Shown: in pieces, positions 31,886 through 33,032 of the stretch
How the letters are laid out: each line of letters begins with the position of its first letter
How positions within the stretch are numbered: position 1 is the stretch's first letter
Source: Desulfolucanica intricata
GTDB taxonomy: Bacteria; Bacillota; Desulfotomaculia; Desulfotomaculales; Desulfofarciminaceae
Length of the DNA: 33,032 nucleotides
Direction of reading: 5' to 3'
Assembly: GCF_001592105.1 (NCBI RefSeq)
Contig: NZ_BCWE01000026.1
Span: 1 to 33,032, forward strand
Position numbers and translations under genes: made by a program
The notes under the pieces: model-generated
Databases searched by the model: none
The model's input: the letters and a program-made list of their open reading frames with translations, nothing else
Told to the model about the DNA's origin: nothing

Positions 31886-31950
31886 TTTCTTTCACCTACA
31901 CCCAATAAGTCGCTATATGCGGATATAATGATTTGCTGTTTATCTTCCAT
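31882..31950 (-). CDS. putative 22-residue upstream peptide
   Basis: ATG at 31950 with GGAG upstream opens a 22-codon frame (MEDKQQIIISAYSDLLGVGE then RK) whose TGA overlaps the next ATG (ATGA), a classical translational coupling arrangement. It may be a fragment of a broken gene or a leader. No function is assigned. Confidence 0.3.
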   Translation of the reverse strand: MEDKQQIIISAYSDLLGVGERK

Positions 31951-32249
31951 TTTTTATCTCCGGTTTACTCTCCCTTATGAAATATCTATGGTCATAAGAG
32001 GATTATACTTTGGGGAGAGGAAATTTTCAATTATTATTGTGAGGATACTTTAAATTAACATAAACATCATTTTGTAACAAAGTGAAAAAACCGCTTTTTC
32101 TTATGTATGTTTATCCCTAATTTTTTTCATACTCAGGATATAATCCTTATTCAAAATCACTCAATAAATTATGAAAGCCCGCCTATTCTTTCACTTTTGA
32201 CATTAATACCACGCACTCAACATAGCTCGAGTGGATAGCATTGATGTCT

Positions 32250-32711
32250 TTAGCTGTTTTTATATGGTCTTAAAGCCACATAGAGGATATAACCAATTAA
32301 TCCACCAATTGTATTTGTAATTAAGTCCGTGACATCAAATGACCTAGAGAATAAACCACCCCATCTCGCACTCATTAACTGTAAGCATTCAATTGTCAAA
32401 CTAAAAAGAAATGTCATTATAATTACTTTTGAAACTGACTTATTACTAATTATTGGATACAAAAATCCAAATGGTATCATCATAACAGTGTTAAGAATTA
32501 TCTCTTTAACAGCTCCATTATAATTTAACCTAAAGTCTCTAAAAGGAGTAAAATTAGCCGTTTCCATAAATAGGTTATTGGTTCCGCCTAGCACCAGTGG
32601 TATTGTAAATGGCATTGATGTAACATGAGCTTCCCCCGGAAAAATAGACACAACGAATGGCGAGTTTTCTCCTGTTTTTAGAGAATTGCTAAAACACACT
32701 AAAGGAAGCAA
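32250..32711 (-). pseudogene. VanZ-family membrane protein, N-terminus lost
   Basis: The frame encodes the VanZ pattern: NFTPFRDF, ILNTVMMIPFGFLYPII, SLTIECLQL and SFDVTDLITNTIGGLIGY. This covers the later helices of a family linked to glycopeptide resistance and envelope traits. The first helix, normally about 30-40 residues before this, is missing. The TTG start sits inside the arm of the long inverted repeat, so the gene was probably cut by the element at 32708-32864. The gap 31951-32249 downstream holds no recognised feature. Confidence 0.65.
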
Positions 32712-32864
32712 ATCATCGGTCTTGACATCCCACCCCGTGCGTGGTTTTATTTAACTACCGACGGGGCGGCTCCAAGAAGCATGTGATAGATATTTCCCCG
32801 CCGGTTTAACATCATACCACGCCCGGGGACCCCAGCTGTCAAGACTATACAAGCGATGATTTGC
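32708..32864. repeat. GC-rich long inverted repeat, possible small mobile element or structured RNA
   Basis: Arms GCAAATCATCG (32708-32718) and CGATGATTTGC (32854-32864) are perfect. Inside are CTTGACA (32721-32727)/TGTCAAG (32837-32843), then GCGTGGT/ACCACGC and CGACGGGG/CCCCGCCG. The result is an imperfect hairpin with a small apical loop. It is much more GC-rich than the surroundings and lies between the VanZ fragment and the IS3-type transposase. I do not recognise it. Confidence 0.65.
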
Positions 32865-32905
32865 ATTGAATAACCTCAAAGGCTCACCTAAAAGCATGTA
32901 ATTAA

Positions 32906-33032
32906 TTAGGCAGCTAATTTAAAAGCTTGCTCATATTCCAGCGGAGACATGTATCCTAAAGATGAATGCAGTCTAATGCGGTTATAAAAAACTTCAATAT
33001 ATTCAAAGATGGCTTGGCGAGCTTCGGCTCTT
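32906..33032 (-). CDS. IS3-family transposase, C-terminal end (partial at window edge)
   Basis: The last 41 residues ([20 protein letters not shown] then [17 protein letters not shown]) match the end of IS3/IS150-type OrfB transposases. The YIE..YN motif carries the final glutamate of the DDE triad, followed by the R.HSSLGY.SP.EYE pattern. The gene continues beyond the window. The element end must lie between its stop and the VanZ fragment, and may include the long inverted repeat. Confidence 0.85.
   Translation of the reverse strand, partial: RAEARQAIFEYIEVFYNRIRLHSSLGYMSPLEYEQAFKLAA

Noticed and set aside
1-33032. CRISPR array, rRNA operon or intact prophage
   Set aside because: No regularly spaced repeats with spacers, no rRNA sequence and no phage structural genes were seen.

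Overview
The window looks like part of the chromosome of a low-GC, Gram-positive, anaerobic Firmicute, most likely a Desulfotomaculum/Peptococcaceae-type bacterium. This is an inference from gene content: a double HdrA-like flavoprotein with ferredoxin domains, archaeal-type phosphoglycerate mutase, PaaK/PaaI under a T-box, a CGGC protein, an SdpI/ArsR pair, strong GGAGG-type ribosome sites and frequent TTG/GTG starts. No rRNA, CRISPR array or intact prophage is visible. Both ends carry remnants of insertion sequences.

Layout. 1-620: decayed IS21-type istA fragment with short repeats. 635-815: tRNA-Pro(GGG) with promoter and terminator. 909-1345: CGGC protein behind an 11-codon leader ORF. 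1360-8801 (minus): a HAD nucleotidase, then the most striking block, an apparent operon nurA - herA - mre11 - rad50 N-half - small coiled-coil gene - rad50 C-half - small hypothetical gene. This is the archaeal-style DNA end-resection set in a bacterium, with the Rad50-like ATPase encoded by separate genes and broken just after its CPTC zinc hook. 8939-10143: membrane proteins and a tRNA-Asp/tRNA-Gly pair. 10262-11676: CinA with an eroded deamidase active site, and a small basic protein. 11786-15672 (minus): orphan DNA methylase, paaK and paaI behind a T-box leader that appears to have one stem I and two antiterminator/terminator modules, with a probable Phe (TTC) specifier. 15861-20328: small conserved proteins, a PAS/winged-helix regulator, an M42 aminopeptidase, an HTH protein and PspC. 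20425-24614: a membrane-anchored unknown, an sdpR/sdpI-like operon (ArsR gene apparently starting at ATT), a NIF3-like protein and an L,D-transpeptidase. 24628-27453: orphan 941-residue HdrA-like protein. 27643-31136: apgM, hslO, a small helical protein, rnhA and hsp20. 31449-33032: frameshifted PH-domain gene, VanZ fragment cut by a GC-rich long hairpin, and the 3' end of an IS3-family transposase.

How the genes work together. NurA/HerA and Mre11/Rad50 would act together on DNA double-strand ends. PaaK and PaaI handle phenylacetyl-CoA, and a Phe-sensing T-box would make sense if phenylacetate is used to build phenylalanine. The rest is mostly housekeeping, stress and envelope genes in short units with clear hairpin terminators between them. 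All family assignments come from reading the translated sequence, without database searches.
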